A stretch of DNA of 64,000 nucleotides from Aurantimonas sp. HBX-1 (GCF_021391535.1 NZ_CP090066.1:1501501-1565500), one strand, 5' to 3'. Positions 8,858-17,701 are shown, counted from the stretch's first letter. Numbers and translations: made by a program. The notes: generated from the sequence alone by a model not told the origin.

Positions 8858-9036
8858 TGGTCGTCACTCCCGAAGCTGGCGGTGGCCATGGCGTTGACGC
8901 CGATCACCAGGAGGCCGGCGACGGTCCAGAACAGGAAGGCGCCCGTCCAGCTCTTGACATCTCCCAGCAGGACGTACGGTACGAAGTAACAGGCTGCGAT
9001 CAGCAGACCCATCAGGCCAAGACTTAGTTTACGCAT
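8854..9036 (-). CDS. Small membrane protein, partner of the SSS symporter (DUF3311-like)
   Basis: A 60-residue protein with two hydrophobic helices (about residues 5-23 and 32-50) and a short acidic tail. The ATG at 9036 has GGAGGAGA at ideal spacing. Its stop overlaps the GTG of the symporter by four bases, so the two are translationally coupled. Small two-helix proteins commonly precede SSS transporters and are thought to support them in the membrane. The DUF assignment is by pattern and not certain; the gene itself is well supported. Confidence 0.75.
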   Translation of the reverse strand: MRKLSLGLMGLLIAACYFVPYVLLGDVKSWTGAFLFWTVAGLLVIGVNAMATASFGSDDQ

Positions 9037-9205
9037 TGCATTCTCCTCCAAACAAAGCGGGTTTCGGGACGGCAGATCCGGCCACGCGTCATCGTCGCCG
9101 GAACGCTGTCCTGCCGACGTGAAGGTGCGCATTGGCATGAAGCACGCTGCTTCTATCGCGAGATCCAGCGGCTGCAGGCTTGGTGCCGCGCCGTGCCGGA
9201 CGATA

Positions 9206-9835
9206 TTATCGGCCGGCCAGGCTCTGCAGCCACGCAAGCACGTCTTCGCTGTCGGTGACATCGGCGTATTTCTGACCCATGTCGTAGAGATTGGCGTCGT
9301 GCGGCGCCTTTGCCCTATCGGCGCAGCAGTCGGCGGGGACGAGCACGCTGAAGCCCGACTGGACTGCATCGACGACGCTCGCCCGGACGCAGCCCGAGGT
9401 TGTCGCACCGGTGACAACCAGGGTGTCGACGCCGGCGCCGGTCAGGATCGCAGCGAGGTTGGTGCCGAAGAAGGCCGAGGCGCCGTGCTTGACGATGAGG
9501 GCGTCCCCCTCGGCCATGCCACAGGCGGCGTCGATTTCGACGAGGCGGGTGCCCGCCATCAGCGCCGCCATGCCGGTCGCCTTCTTCAGCCACGGCAGGC
9601 TGTCGCGCTCCAGCGGCATATAGGCGATGGTGGTGTAGATCACCGGCATGCCGGCGGAGCGGGCGAAATCGGTCAGTCGGCGCGTCGCAGCAATCTCGAT
9701 GCTCATGTCAGCAGCAGTCGGGTATTGCGTATCGGTGAAGCCGTAGCTGAAGTCGACGACGAGGATGGCGGGCTTCCTGCCGCGCGGGACGCTCGCGCCG
9801 AATCCGGCATCCTTGTAGACGGTTTCCTGGGTCAT
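9206..9835 (-). CDS. nicF: Maleamate amidohydrolase
   Basis: A 209-residue cysteine amidase of the isochorismatase/N-carbamoylsarcosine amidase fold. It should hydrolyse maleamate to maleate and ammonia, the fifth step of aerobic nicotinate breakdown. The catalytic triad is visible as Asp28 (LVVDFSYGF), Lys116 (IVKHGAS) and Cys149 (TTSGCVRAS). ATG at 9835 has a GGAAAG ribosome site. It lies 78 bp after nicX in the run nicE-nicD-nicX-nicF. The family assignment alone would allow N-carbamoylsarcosine amidase, but the complete nic context makes NicF much more likely. Confidence 0.88.
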   Translation of the reverse strand: MTQETVYKDAGFGASVPRGRKPAILVVDFSYGFTDTQYPTAADMSIEIAATRRLTDFARSAGMPVIYTTIAYMPLERDSLPWLKKATGMAALMAGTRLVEIDAACGMAEGDALIVKHGASAFFGTNLAAILTGAGVDTLVVTGATTSGCVRASVVDAVQSGFSVLVPADCCADRAKAPHDANLYDMGQKYADVTDSEDVLAWLQSLAGR

Positions 9836-9913
9836 GCAGCTTTCCGGCGACGGTCGCGAGGGTGATCGGTGACCGCCGCGGCCGGTCGCCAGCCGCGGCG
9901 GAAGTCAGAAAGC

Positions 9914-10945
9914 TCAGTGGCGTTCCATCTGCATCTCTTTCACGACGATGTCGCCGTCGATGACGATCGGGTCGTCGTCGAGGAAGAGCGAGCAGCCCCG
10001 CATCGGGATGTCGAGATGGCAGGCGGTGTCGTTGGGGCCGCCGAGTTCGTTGTTCGGGCCGGTCGAGAACATCACGTTGCCGTAGTAGGAGCGCGGCTCC
10101 ATGCCCATACCGCCCGGGAACTCGCCCGGCACCATCCGGTGCCACTTGGCGTGCGGGTTCATGCCCCAGCCGACATGGCTCATGCCGAAGCCGCGCTTGT
10201 CGTTGAAACCGGCCATGTAGCTCTTCACCAGTTCCGCATCGAGGCCGCCGCGGATGTCGGTGACCCAGCCCTTCTCGATCGTGTAGGTGATCGGATCGCG
10301 GACGTACATGTTCTGCGGCAGGAGAATGTCGCCGGGTGCCACGACGATCTGGCCGTCGACGCCGTCGTCGTCACCGCCGGTGAACACGAAGCCCGAGGGC
10401 CAGTGGTCCCAGCGGCCGGGCTGGTCGGTGCAGGCATATTCGGTGATCGTCGGATAGGTATTGAGCTTGTAGGTGACGTCGGTCCCGTGCGGCGAGGTGA
10501 TGCGCATCACCTTGGCCTTCGCGAGGATCTCGCCGCCGATCTCGACCTTCTCGCGGATCTCCTTCGTCGGCAGCATGCGGGCGAGAAGCTCCGGCGGCTC
10601 GACGGCGGTGAGGATGCGCGTGCCGGCGGCCTGGATCGCCATCTGCTCGGGCGAGAACAGCAGGAAGATGCAGTCGATCAGCATGTCGCAGCGCTTCAGC
10701 GCCTCAACCGCGTCGGGCATGGCAGCGAGGCCGGTCTGGCCCACCGCCCAGGCACCCGTCGGCGGAACGGCGGGCAGGCGCATGTGGTACACCTTGGCGC
10801 CGAGCCGGGAGCCGGCCGCCATGAACGCGTCGGCATAGTCAAGCCGCTCCGCGCCCTGCGTCAGGACGACGAGCTTCTCGCCCTCGGTGACGCCGGACAT
10901 CTTGAGCTGATGCAGGCAGATCTCGGTGAAGCTGAACGGATCCAT
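9914..10945 (-). CDS. nicX: 2,5-dihydroxypyridine 5,6-dioxygenase
   Basis: A 343-residue non-heme Fe(II) ring-opening dioxygenase that converts 2,5-dihydroxypyridine to N-formylmaleamate. The fold belongs to the leucyl-aminopeptidase-like NicX family, not to classic extradiol dioxygenases. Likely iron ligands are His257 (SHVGWG), His310 and Asp312 (CHLDIP). The 53-residue interval between the two His and the H-x-D pair match my recollection of the characterised Pseudomonas NicX (His265, His318, Asp320). GGAAGGACA precedes the ATG at 10945. It lies 34 bp after nicD. Length is normal for the family. Confidence 0.9.
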   Translation of the reverse strand: MDPFSFTEICLHQLKMSGVTEGEKLVVLTQGAERLDYADAFMAAGSRLGAKVYHMRLPAVPPTGAWAVGQTGLAAMPDAVEALKRCDMLIDCIFLLFSPEQMAIQAAGTRILTAVEPPELLARMLPTKEIREKVEIGGEILAKAKVMRITSPHGTDVTYKLNTYPTITEYACTDQPGRWDHWPSGFVFTGGDDDGVDGQIVVAPGDILLPQNMYVRDPITYTIEKGWVTDIRGGLDAELVKSYMAGFNDKRGFGMSHVGWGMNPHAKWHRMVPGEFPGGMGMEPRSYYGNVMFSTGPNNELGGPNDTACHLDIPMRGCSLFLDDDPIVIDGDIVVKEMQMERH

Positions 10946-10979
10946 CGTGGCTGTCCTTCCCTGTTTGTCTGGCAGGCCG

Positions 10980-11762
10980 TCAGGCCGGAAAATCCAGGAC
11001 GGCCTCGAGGAAACCGTCGAGATTGTCCCATGGGATCATGTGGCCGGCACCCTCCACCGTCCGCACCTCGATTGGCGGTGCGAGCTGCCGGATCTCGGCG
11101 ACGTCCTCGTCCTGGATGACCGGCGCCGCGCCGGCCACGACGAGGCGCATCGGCAGCTTCAGATGCGGCAGGTCCTGGTGGATGTCGTCGGTGTGGAAGC
11201 CCTTGAACGCCGTGTCGATGGCGTCGAGCTGGCAGGTATGCAGCCATTCAGCCCGCAGCGCCCGCTGCTCCTGCGTCCACGTCGGGCAGAACTCCTTCAT
11301 ATCTTCGGCCGAGCAGCCCTTCTGGGCCATCAGGATCGAAGCCTCGTACCACGCCCATTTCGACGGATACTCCCGTCGTCCGGGGCCGGAAACCGGCGGA
11401 TCAACGAGGACGAGGCCGGCAAAGGCGTCCGGCGCGAGTCGCGCGGCACGGATGGCGTTGCGGGCGCCCATCGAGTGGCCGAGGACGATCGGCTTGCCAA
11501 GGCCGGCGGCCTTCGCGACCTCGATTGCGTCCCCGGCCATGGCATCGAGGGAATAGTCGAGCTCGCCCGCCTGGCTGAGGCCGCGGCCGCGCACGTCCAG
11601 GACGTGGACGTCGAACCTCCTCGCCAGCCTCTCCGCAACGAAGCCCCAGGTGATCGCCGGCGAGGTGATGCCGGGAATGAGCAGCATGACGGGACCGTTG
11701 CCGCTATAGCGGATCAGGTGCTGGCGAATGCCGTTGGCATAGACGTTGTAGCCGAAAGCCAT
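10980..11762 (-). CDS. nicD: N-formylmaleamate deformylase
   Basis: A 260-residue alpha/beta hydrolase that releases formate from N-formylmaleamate, giving maleamate. The nucleophile elbow is GHSMG with Ser97, the acid is probably Asp121 (LVLVDPP) and the base His241 (GAGHMIP). The ATG at 11762 follows GGAAGGAGGAACG, a strong ribosome site; an in-frame codon at 11780 is less likely. The gene sits between nicE and nicX with gaps of about 35 bp on both sides. As a lone alpha/beta hydrolase the substrate would be ambiguous, but it occupies the nicD position among otherwise complete nic genes. Confidence 0.87.
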   Translation of the reverse strand: MAFGYNVYANGIRQHLIRYSGNGPVMLLIPGITSPAITWGFVAERLARRFDVHVLDVRGRGLSQAGELDYSLDAMAGDAIEVAKAAGLGKPIVLGHSMGARNAIRAARLAPDAFAGLVLVDPPVSGPGRREYPSKWAWYEASILMAQKGCSAEDMKEFCPTWTQEQRALRAEWLHTCQLDAIDTAFKGFHTDDIHQDLPHLKLPMRLVVAGAAPVIQDEDVAEIRQLAPPIEVRTVEGAGHMIPWDNLDGFLEAVLDFPA

Positions 11763-11797
11763 GGGCGTTCCTCCTTCCATTTCGTCTTCCGCTTGGA

Positions 11798-12547
11798 TCA
11801 GTACATGCCCGAGAGCAGCGTGCCGCCGCCGGGCACGCGGGTGTCGAGATCCAGTGCCTTCAGCATCGACCAGGTGGTGGCGATGGCGGCCGTCAGCACC
11901 GGCTTGCCGGTCTGTGCCTCAACCATCGAGACGGCGGCGAGCGAGGGCATCTGGACGCAGGCCGAAAGCACGAGCGCGTCGACGTCGCCGACGTCGAGCT
12001 CGGAAACGATGCCCGGCAGCTTTCCGGTGTTATGGGCGGCGACGGCCAGATTGTCGGAGATCTCCAGCGCCCGCGAGGTCGTGACCTCGATGCCCTCGTT
12101 CGCGATGTAGTCCACCACCATGGCGGTCAGCGGCTTCATGTACGGCGCGACCACCGCGACCTTTTTGGCGCCGATAGCCTTGATGCCGTCGCACAGGGCG
12201 CCGGCCGAGGTGACGACCGGCGCCGGATTGCCGTTGTCGACCGTCACCTGGTGAAGGCGTCGGGCGGACTCGTTGTGATAGCCGTGGCCCATCGACATGA
12301 TCGCGACGAGGCAGGCATAGCCCATCACGTCGACTCGCGCATCGGAGAGCTCGAGAGCGCACCGGTCGCTCTGGCCGTCCATCGCGGCGAGCTCTTCCTT
12401 GGTCACGTGCTTCATGCGCATCCGCGACGAGTGGAAGGTGAAGCGCTCCGGCGCGATCGTCTCGCGCAGACGCAGAAGCGCCGGGATCTCCGTCTCCATG
12501 GTGACGTTGGAACTCGGAACGATCTGGCCGATGCGGATCGGTTTCAT
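11798..12547 (-). CDS. nicE: Maleate cis-trans isomerase
   Basis: A 249-residue member of the Asp/Glu racemase superfamily that turns maleate into fumarate, the last step before the TCA cycle. The two catalytic cysteines are Cys79 (MGYACLVAIM) and Cys197 (LSACVQMPS), and PSSNVTME (11-18) is the substrate-binding loop. I chose the ATG at 12547 since GAGGTG sits eight bases before it; a GTG at 12556 would add three residues. It is the first gene of the minus-strand nic operon. A NicR-type palindrome is 43 bp upstream, so expression is probably induced with the rest of the pathway. Confidence 0.9.
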   Translation of the reverse strand: MKPIRIGQIVPSSNVTMETEIPALLRLRETIAPERFTFHSSRMRMKHVTKEELAAMDGQSDRCALELSDARVDVMGYACLVAIMSMGHGYHNESARRLHQVTVDNGNPAPVVTSAGALCDGIKAIGAKKVAVVAPYMKPLTAMVVDYIANEGIEVTTSRALEISDNLAVAAHNTGKLPGIVSELDVGDVDALVLSACVQMPSLAAVSMVEAQTGKPVLTAAIATTWSMLKALDLDTRVPGGGTLLSGMY

Positions 12548-12589
12548 GGGGGGCACCTCGTGGACGTTGTTGCCCTGATGCTACCCATA

Positions 12590-12607
12590 TTGTTTGTATA
12601 GAAACAA
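12590..12607. promoter_or_regulatory. Probable NicR operator 1 (nicEDXF operon)
   Basis: Inverted repeat TTGTTT-GTATAG-AAACAA, with perfect six-base arms, 43 bp before nicE. It is the same sequence family as 13397..13414 and 17662..17679. A TATACA within it on the minus strand could serve as a -10 element, so binding would block RNA polymerase. Confidence 0.75.
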
Positions 12608-12823
12608 GTTGCCGACGCGAGTTTTTTGCACAGCAAGCAGGATCAGAGGGTTAGCGCGAGATCGGCGTGACCGGCACTCTCCCGAGACCCAAAATTGACG
12701 CGCTATTGTGCAGTGCGGTCACGGCTGTGCATCATCGACGACCTGCCCTGATACCGACACGAACTCGGTACGTAGACGGCGAGGAGACAAAGTGCGACCC
12801 GGCGGAAGTCCTGCCGCCTTCTC

Positions 12824-13273
12824 TCAGCAGAGCTTTGCCAGAAGCCGCAGGAACGTCTCGCGCTCGGTCTTGGTCAAGGGCTCGAGCGTTACCTCGGTGA
12901 CGCCCTTGACCACCGGGATCGCCTCGCGGATCAAGTCGCGGCCTCGCTCGGTCGACTGCAGCAGATAGCGCCGCTTGTCGTTGGGATCCTTCTGTGTCGT
13001 CAGCAATCCCTGCTTCTCCAGGCGGGAGATCACGCCCTTCGTCGTCGCGGCATCCATGGCGACGAGCCGGCCCAGAGCGTTCTGCGAAATCGGGCCCGGC
13101 TCAGCGTAGAGCCGGAAAAGGGTCGAGAACTGGGTCGGCGTCAGGCCGCCGATCGTCGACCGGGCGAAGATCGTTATGTGGCGCTGATAGGCCTTGCGCA
13201 GGAGAAAACCGACCTGTTCGTCGAGGACGTAGCCGAGAAACGGGTCGTCTCCACTACTGCTTGTCGCCACCAC
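12824..13273 (-). CDS. nicR: MarR-family repressor of nicotinate catabolism
   Basis: A 149-residue MarR-type winged-helix protein. The segment LTPTQFSTLFRL starts the DNA-binding domain; LVAMDAATTKGVISRLEKQGLL (about 68-89, central part) is the recognition helix region, followed by the wing DPNDKRRYLLQ. NicR proteins repress nic genes and are released by 6-hydroxynicotinate in the characterised Pseudomonas system. It is transcribed away from nicAB, with one palindrome in the shared intergenic region and others before nicE and nicC. The start is GTG at 13273 or 13270, with AAGGGC upstream. Confidence 0.85.
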   Translation of the reverse strand: MVATSSSGDDPFLGYVLDEQVGFLLRKAYQRHITIFARSTIGGLTPTQFSTLFRLYAEPGPISQNALGRLVAMDAATTKGVISRLEKQGLLTTQKDPNDKRRYLLQSTERGRDLIREAIPVVKGVTEVTLEPLTKTERETFLRLLAKLC

Positions 13274-13396
13274 CGAGCCCTTTTTCCGGTTCTGTCCGAT
13301 CCGCTCGTTGCCACGTTAGAACCAAGGCGACAAGCACGATGCCGGTTGCCCGGCAGCCGGCCGGCGGCGCCCCGTAGCAGGGTTCCCATCTAGTAA

Positions 13397-13414
13397 TTGT
13401 TTGTGTACGAGTGA
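13397..13414. promoter_or_regulatory. Probable NicR operator 2 (nicR/nicAB divergent region)
   Basis: TTGTTTGTGTACGAGTGA matches the left half and centre of the palindrome before nicE and nicC, but the right half is degenerate (13 of 18 positions match TTGTTTGTATACAAACAA). It lies 63 bp before nicA and 123 bp before nicR, so it could control both. Confidence 0.6.
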
Positions 13415-13477
13415 ATTTTCTGCGGCCGATGCGTTCGTCGCCGTCAGAGCTTCGGCCGATGGAGGTGGCGAAGGACG

Positions 13478-14023
13478 ATGGATCGGTCGATCGATATTGT
13501 CGTGAATGGCAGCCGCCACGCACTCGCCGTCGGTGACCGGCGCAGCCTCCTCGACGTCCTCAGGAGCGATCTCGGTATCACCAGCCCGAAATACGGCTGC
13601 GGCCTCGCCCAATGCGGCGCCTGCACGGTGATGGTCGACGGAGCCCCGGCGCGTAGCTGCGTGCTTCGCGCGGCCAAGGCCGACGGCGCGGCGATCACGA
13701 CGCTCGAAGGCTTGGCGGATGCCGGGTCCGCGGCGCTGCATCCAGTCCAGCAGGGGTTCGTCGAGGCCGCCGGCGCGCAGTGCGGCTACTGTCTGAATGG
13801 CATGATCATGTCGGCGCTGGCCCTCCTGTCGGTCAATCCCGATCCGAGGGAGGACGACGTCCGGGCGGCATTGCGCCACAATCTATGCCGCTGCGGGACC
13901 CACAAGGAGATCGTCGCCTCGGTGATGCGGGCGGCCGAACTGATGCGGGAGGCAGGCGGGCCGGCGGCGACCCGAAAGGGCGGCGCCCCCCTTCCTCCGG
14001 TCCGGGAAGGAACCCTCGCGTGA
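13478..14023 (+). CDS. nicA: Nicotinate dehydrogenase, small [2Fe-2S] subunit
   Basis: A 181-residue iron-sulfur subunit that passes electrons from the Mo site to the heme domains of NicB during hydroxylation of nicotinate to 6-hydroxynicotinate. The plant-type [2Fe-2S] cluster ligands are Cys41, Cys46, Cys49 and Cys61; the second cluster uses Cys102, Cys105, Cys137 and Cys139 (QCGYC and CRCG). ATG at 13478 follows GAAGGAC. It is about 20 residues longer than the Pseudomonas protein because of a Pro/Gly-rich tail. Its TGA overlaps the GTG of nicB, giving equal expression of both subunits. Confidence 0.92.
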   Translation: MDRSIDIVVNGSRHALAVGDRRSLLDVLRSDLGITSPKYGCGLAQCGACTVMVDGAPARSCVLRAAKADGAAITTLEGLADAGSAALHPVQQGFVEAAGAQCGYCLNGMIMSALALLSVNPDPREDDVRAALRHNLCRCGTHKEIVASVMRAAELMREAGGPAATRKGGAPLPPVREGTLA

Positions 14024-17000
14024 GCGGCGACTATGGGCGCATCCTGGTCTTTCGCGACAATGGCGGCGGGCCGGAAGTCTTCCTCTCCTTCGACACCTCC
14101 GGCGTCGCCATCGGCTTCAACGGCCATGTCGATCTCGGCACCGGCATCGAGACGGCGCTCTCGCAGATCGTCGCGGAGGAACTCGACCTGCCGCTCGACC
14201 GGGTTCGCATGGTTCTCGGCGATACGGCAAGGACCCCGAACCAGGGTCCGACGATCGCCTCCGAGACCATCCAGATAACCGCCGTCCCGCTGCGCCACGC
14301 CGCGGCGCAGATCCGCCGGGAACTCTCGCTGCGCGGTGCGCGGCGGCTGAACGCGCCGGCCTCGCGCGTCACCCTGTCGGACGGGTCGGTTCGCTGGAAG
14401 GACACTGCGGCGAGCTTTGAAAGCCTGATCGCGGGCGAGGACGTCGCGCTTCGGCTCGATCTCGATGCTCCGGTGAAGGACCCGGAGAATTACGCGATCG
14501 TCGGCCGCTCCGCAGCGCGGGTGGATCTGCCGGCCAAGGTCACCGGCAGCCATCCTTTCATTCACGACGTCTTCGTCGACGGCATGGTCCACGGCCATGT
14601 CGTGCGTCCGCCCTATCAAGGCCGCGACAGCGGTGCCTTCATCGCTCGCAGCCTGGTCGCTTTCGACGAGGCCGCCGTGCGCGACATGCCGGGCTTCCTC
14701 GCTGTCGTGCGGCGTGGCGATTTCTTGGGCGTCGTCGCGGAGCGGGCCGACCAGGCCGAAGCGATCGCCGAGACCCTCCCGGTGGAATGGCTGATGCCGC
14801 CGGAACTGCCGGAAATGGCCAGCCTGGCCGAGACGATCCGCGGCCAGCCCGCAACGCCGCGCACATGCGACGCCACCGGCGATTTCTCCGCCGGTATCGG
14901 CCAATGCGACGTCCGGCTGACGCGCTCCTATGTCTGGCCCTATCATTTGCATGGCTCGATCGGCCCGTCCTGCGCCATCGCCGACTGGAACAGCGGCGAG
15001 CCGATCGTCTGGTCGGGTTCCCAGAACCCTCACATGTTGCGGGCCGATCTCGCCAATCTGATGGAGCTCGACGAGGCGCGGATCGACATCCGCCGCTATC
15101 AGGCTGCCGGCTGCTATGGCCGCAACTGCGCCGACGACGTCTGCGGCGATGCCCTGCTCCTTTCGCACGCCGTCGGTCGTCCCGTGCGGGTGCAACTGAC
15201 GCGGGCCCAGGAGCATCTCTGGGAGCCCAAGGGGGCCGCCCAGGTGATGGACGTCGAGGGCGGCCTGAAGGACGGCGCCTTCCACGCTTACAGCCTGGAC
15301 AGCTGGTATCCCTCCAATCGCGGGCCGAACCTCGCGCTGCTTCTGACCGGGCGAGTCTCGCCCGAGCCCCGCCCCGCGGACATGGGCGACCGGACCATCG
15401 TCCCGCCATACCGGATCGCGCACAAGGCGATCACCGTCCATGACATGGCGCCGATCGTCCGCGCCGCGTGGATGCGCGGCGTCTCTGCCCTGCCCAACAC
15501 CTTCGCCCATGAGAGCTTCGTCGACGAGCTGGCCTACGAGGCGGGGAGGGATCCCGTCGCGTTCCGGCTGGCCCATGTCGACGATCCCCGCACCGCCCAT
15601 CTCATCCGCGAAAGTGCCGAGAAGGGCGGCTGGGAGGCGCGGAGCGGTCCGCGCAAGCGCCGCGAGGGCCGCATGGCCTATGGCCAGGGTTTTGCCTTCG
15701 CAACCTACGTCCACGGAACCTTTCCCGGAACGGCGGCGGCCGCGTCCGCCTGGATCTGCGATGTCGCCGTGGACATGGTGACCGGCGAGGTGCAACTCAC
15801 CCGCGTCTTCGTCGGGCAGGATCAGGGCCTCGTCATCAATCCAGACGGGGTGCGCCATCAGATCCACGGCAACGTCAACCAGACGGCCAGCCGGGTGCTG
15901 AAGGAAGAGCTGAGCTTCGACGAGATCACCGTCACGGCCAAGAGCTGGGCGAGCTACCCGCTGCAGACCTTCCCCGAAACGCCTGCGATCGAGACCATGC
16001 TGATCGAGCGCGCGGGCGATCCGGCGCTCGGGGTCGGCGAGAGCGCAGCGGTGCCGGCGGCCGCGGCGATCGCCAATGCGATCTTCGACGCAACGGGCAT
16101 CCGCATGCGCGAGGCGCCGTTCACCCCGGAAAAGATGCGCGCCGCGCTGGCGGTCGCCGGCTCTGGGCCGACTGCCCTCGTCGCCGGCCCCGGCGCGGAA
16201 GCTTCGTGGCGCGACCGGCTCGTGGCGAAGGGCTTCGGCTCGAAGGCTTCGGGTGCGAAGGGAATTGGGCTCGCGGCATTGCTCGGCGGCTCGCTCACGG
16301 CCGGCGCGCTGGCCCTGCCGATCCACCGGGCGATCCCGCCTACGGCCGCGCCGCCGGCCGCGAGTTTCTCGGCCGAACTTCTGGCCAAGGGCCGGCAGGT
16401 CTTCGCCGCCGGAAACTGTTCCGATTGCCACACCGTGCCCGGCGGGCCGCCGAATGCCGGCGGTCTTGCCGTCGAGACGCCGTTCGGGACGATCTATACC
16501 TCGAACATCACGCCCGACCCCGGTACCGGCCTCGGCAACTGGAGCTACGAGGCCTTCGAGCGCGCCATGCGCAAGGGTGTCTCGCGCGACGGCAGCAACC
16601 TTTATCCCGCCTTTCCCTACGCGTCCTTCGCCAGGATGAGCGGCGACGACATGTTCGCGCTCTACGCCTATCTGCAGACGCTCGAGCCGGTGCACCAGGA
16701 AACGCCGCAGGCCGAAATGGCCGTGCCGTTCAACCTGAGGCCGCTCAATGCCGGGTGGAACGCGCTCTATCTTGGTTCCGGGCCACTCGCGGCCGTTGCT
16801 GAGAGGAGCCCGGAGTGGAACCGCGGGCGCTATCTCGTCGAGGCAACGGGCCATTGCGGCGCCTGCCACTCGCCGCGGAACGCGCTCGGGGCCGAGAAGG
16901 GCGGCGAAGCAGCACTCTCGGGTGCGCCGGTCAAGGGCTGGTACGCGCCGCCCATCGCGGGCCCCGGCGCCGCCAGCTTCGGCTGGGACGAGCCGAGCTT

Positions 17001-17502
17001 CTACGAGTACCTGCGGACGGGCGTTGCCGGCGAGCTTGCGGCCGCCGCCGGGCCGATGGCCGACGTCGTCGCCAATCTGCAGGAATTGCCGGATACCGAC
17101 ATCCGGGCGATGGCGATCTATCTCGCCTCGCTCGCGACCGACGGGGCAGGGGGTGCGGACGGCGACCTTCGGCCTTCTGACGATCTTGGCGATGCCGCCG
17201 CCGGCCGGGCTGCCACGCCAGTCCCCGACGCGACGCACCGCCTGTTCGAGAGCGCCTGCGCGGTGTGCCACGAGCCGGCGGTGGGCAATCTGGCTACCGC
17301 CGCGCAGGTGCCGCTGTGGCGCAGTCCGGCCGTCAGGTCGGGCGACGACGAGGCGCTGCGGACCGTCATCCGGGAGGGAATCGAGGCGCCGCTTTCCCTG
17401 AAGACGCGCGACATGCCCGGCTTCGGCAAGGAGCTGACGAGCGGGCAGATCGACGCGCTGGCTGCCTACGTTCGCACGCGCTACGGCGCAGCGCCACGGT
17501 AG
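14020..17502 (+). CDS. nicB: Nicotinate dehydrogenase, large molybdopterin/triple-cytochrome c subunit
   Basis: A 1160-residue fusion. Residues 1 to about 720 form the molybdopterin hydroxylase, with the active-site Glu674 in GVGES. A hydrophobic segment follows (about 745-770, LAALLGGSLTAGALALP). The C-terminal part has three c-type heme sites: Cys800-Cys803-His804, Cys946-Cys949-His950 and Cys1080-Cys1083-His1084. Electrons from nicotinate would go via NicA through the hemes to the respiratory chain, without an FAD subunit. I chose the GTG at 14020, which overlaps the nicA stop (GTGA) and has GGAAGGAA upstream. Length is close to that of Pseudomonas NicB. Confidence 0.92.
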   Translation: MSGDYGRILVFRDNGGGPEVFLSFDTSGVAIGFNGHVDLGTGIETALSQIVAEELDLPLDRVRMVLGDTARTPNQGPTIASETIQITAVPLRHAAAQIRRELSLRGARRLNAPASRVTLSDGSVRWKDTAASFESLIAGEDVALRLDLDAPVKDPENYAIVGRSAARVDLPAKVTGSHPFIHDVFVDGMVHGHVVRPPYQGRDSGAFIARSLVAFDEAAVRDMPGFLAVVRRGDFLGVVAERADQAEAIAETLPVEWLMPPELPEMASLAETIRGQPATPRTCDATGDFSAGIGQCDVRLTRSYVWPYHLHGSIGPSCAIADWNSGEPIVWSGSQNPHMLRADLANLMELDEARIDIRRYQAAGCYGRNCADDVCGDALLLSHAVGRPVRVQLTRAQEHLWEPKGAAQVMDVEGGLKDGAFHAYSLDSWYPSNRGPNLALLLTGRVSPEPRPADMGDRTIVPPYRIAHKAITVHDMAPIVRAAWMRGVSALPNTFAHESFVDELAYEAGRDPVAFRLAHVDDPRTAHLIRESAEKGGWEARSGPRKRREGRMAYGQGFAFATYVHGTFPGTAAAASAWICDVAVDMVTGEVQLTRVFVGQDQGLVINPDGVRHQIHGNVNQTASRVLKEELSFDEITVTAKSWASYPLQTFPETPAIETMLIERAGDPALGVGESAAVPAAAAIANAIFDATGIRMREAPFTPEKMRAALAVAGSGPTALVAGPGAEASWRDRLVAKGFGSKASGAKGIGLAALLGGSLTAGALALPIHRAIPPTAAPPAASFSAELLAKGRQVFAAGNCSDCHTVPGGPPNAGGLAVETPFGTIYTSNITPDPGTGLGNWSYEAFERAMRKGVSRDGSNLYPAFPYASFARMSGDDMFALYAYLQTLEPVHQETPQAEMAVPFNLRPLNAGWNALYLGSGPLAAVAERSPEWNRGRYLVEATGHCGACHSPRNALGAEKGGEAALSGAPVKGWYAPPIAGPGAASFGWDEPSFYEYLRTGVAGELAAAAGPMADVVANLQELPDTDIRAMAIYLASLATDGAGGADGDLRPSDDLGDAAAGRAATPVPDATHRLFESACAVCHEPAVGNLATAAQVPLWRSPAVRSGDDEALRTVIREGIEAPLSLKTRDMPGFGKELTSGQIDALAAYVRTRYGAAPR

Positions 17503-17661
17503 GACATTGTCGCGACCGATCCGAAGGGGCTCTGCCGGATCGATGAGGGGACGACGAACGCGGGATCGGCTTGTCTCGAAGCTGGCCTCGTCGGGGATCA
17601 CGGAGCGGGAACGGCGGCGGGCGCCGCTCGTGGCGCAAGGGGCTTTACAGCTCCGGTTCGA

Positions 17662-17679
17662 TTGTTAGTATACAAACAA
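17662..17679. promoter_or_regulatory. Probable NicR operator 3 (nicC)
   Basis: TTGTTAGTATACAAACAA is a palindrome with one mismatch, 22 bp before the nicC start. It is the best copy of the three. A TTTACA at 17644..17649 and the TATACA inside the palindrome could form a promoter with a long, 19-base spacer, so a bound repressor would cover the -10 region. Confidence 0.75.
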
Positions 17680-17701
17680 CTTGCAGAGACAGGACAGGGT
17701 C

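Noticed and set aside
13786..17601. A 1271-codon open frame on minus opposite nicB
   Set aside because: nicB on plus has Mo-site and three heme motifs and coupled start. The antisense reading has no domain pattern and its composition is that of a mirror of GC-rich codons.
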